A stretch of DNA of 23,679 bases from a virus. The position numbers were made by a program, and so were the translations under genes. Positions 23,229 through 23,679 of this stretch are shown piece after piece; the first letter of the stretch is position 1, and each line of letters begins with the position of its first letter. The notes beneath the pieces were generated by a model that searched no databases, was not told the DNA's origin, and saw nothing but the letters and a program-made list of their open reading frames with translations. The stretch lies in IMG/VR virus record IMGVR_UViG_3300034092_001798, positions 1-23,679 of that record, one strand, 5' to 3'.

Positions 23229-23679
23229 GAATTTAATATATATAATCAGCATAACAGTTGACTCTGCTAAGATTGACCATAATGAATACTCAAAATATTG
23301 TATAAAAAGTTGGGAGTATTGGTGTAAGAATAATAACTGTGACCTTAAAGTAATCAAAACTAATGATGAACGATGTGGTAGAGTTGTGTGGAATAAAGAA
23401 CTTATATTCGAACATGGAGTAGGTTATGATAAGATTGGTATAGTTGATGCCGATACTATGATAAAATGGGATGCACCTAATGTATTTGATATGTTCGAAG
23501 AAGATTTCTGTATGGTTAGAGATTTAGTTAATTGGGCTTGGGTATATGACAGCATAAAGAATTACGGTAAATTTTTTAAAGGAGTTCCACTAGACATTAC
23601 AAATTATGGTAATACGGGTGTTATGTTTTTCCATAAACTATACTTACCTTTATTCGAAGAAATATTTAATTTCTATTTA
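23221..23679 (+). CDS. Second GT8-like glycosyltransferase, N-terminal part (cut by window end)
   Basis: A frame opening at ATG 23221 stays open for 153 codons to the end of the window. It begins MAKNLIYIISITVDSAKIDH and continues with EYSKYCIKSWEYWC, parallel to KYSKYCIDSWKIW in the previous protein. KIGIVDADTMI at 71-81 provides the DxD (D76, D78) and TNYGNTGVMFFHK at 127-139 corresponds to the FNSGFIVLDR segment. It is thus a paralogue of the gene just upstream, probably from tandem duplication, though now well diverged. The start overlaps the previous stop by 8 bases. The DQ segment and C-terminus lie outside the window. Confidence 0.8.
   Translation, partial: MAKNLIYIISITVDSAKIDHNEYSKYCIKSWEYWCKNNNCDLKVIKTNDERCGRVVWNKELIFEHGVGYDKIGIVDADTMIKWDAPNVFDMFEEDFCMVRDLVNWAWVYDSIKNYGKFFKGVPLDITNYGNTGVMFFHKLYLPLFEEIFNFYL

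Noticed and set aside
1-23679. Stop-codon reassignment, as in some phages of gut Bacteroidota
   Set aside because: TAA, TAG and TGA all end genes at expected places (for example 2635 TAG, 8990 TGA, 6477 TAA) and conserved domains are not interrupted by them.
1-23679. tRNA genes, insertion sequences, integrase and attachment sites
   Set aside because: No gap is large enough for a tRNA apart from three of 53-58 bases, none of which holds a cloverleaf, and no transposase or recombinase motif is seen.

Overview
The window is a contiguous, gene-dense piece of a tailed bacteriophage genome with a contractile, T4-like or P2-like tail. All genes lie on the + strand. The DNA is very AT-rich, and no stretch longer than about 60 bases lacks a gene. 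All three stop codons (TAA, TAG, TGA) end genes, so the standard bacterial code applies. Starts have no Shine-Dalgarno sequence but A/T-rich leaders, and two of the three gaps longer than 50 bases carry TATATTTG, which fits the Bacteroidota -7 consensus TAnnTTTG. The host is therefore probably a member of the Bacteroidota (inference). I see no tRNA, CRISPR array, insertion sequence, integrase, attachment site or convincing terminator.

Layout: (1) 1-5182, end of the tail module: tape measure protein (3' part), a tail-tube/baseplate-like protein, a LysM/gp53-like baseplate protein, a large baseplate hub-like protein and one unknown. (2) 5236-16685, replication and nucleotide metabolism: a compact, highly divergent family A DNA polymerase, an unknown 143-residue protein, gp32-like ssDNA-binding protein, UvsX/RecA recombinase, 5'-3' exonuclease (RNase H/FEN type), DnaB/gp41-like helicase, class Ia ribonucleotide reductase NrdB and NrdA, a small unknown, and a full-length family A DNA polymerase with a 3'-5' exonuclease domain. 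(3) 16744-18514, a small accessory cluster behind its own promoter-like site: a Cys4 zinc-ribbon protein, a MazG-like pyrophosphohydrolase, a Cas4/RecB-like PD-(D/E)XK nuclease with four cysteines, and a SLOG (DUF2493-like) protein. (4) 18530-23679, a glycosyltransferase island: a GT-B enzyme split over two reading frames, a second GT-B enzyme, an unknown, a GT2-like enzyme and two tandem GT8-like enzymes, the last cut by the window end.

How it fits together: helicase, ssDNA-binding protein, recombinase, flap nuclease and polymerase form a nearly complete T4-style replication/recombination set, but with family A polymerases instead of T4's family B enzyme; no primase or clamp loader is visible. 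RNR and the MazG-like enzyme serve the dNTP pool, and the Cas4-like nuclease may process phage or host DNA. The glycosyltransferases probably decorate the virion, the host surface or modified DNA.

The points most worth a second look are the second polymerase (5236-6477), which keeps the two catalytic aspartates but has changed almost every other signature residue; the Leu762-type main polymerase with an HDQ motif C; the split glycosyltransferase (18530-20000); and the SLOG gene, which lacks a good start codon and looks as if one base is missing just after an ATGA junction.
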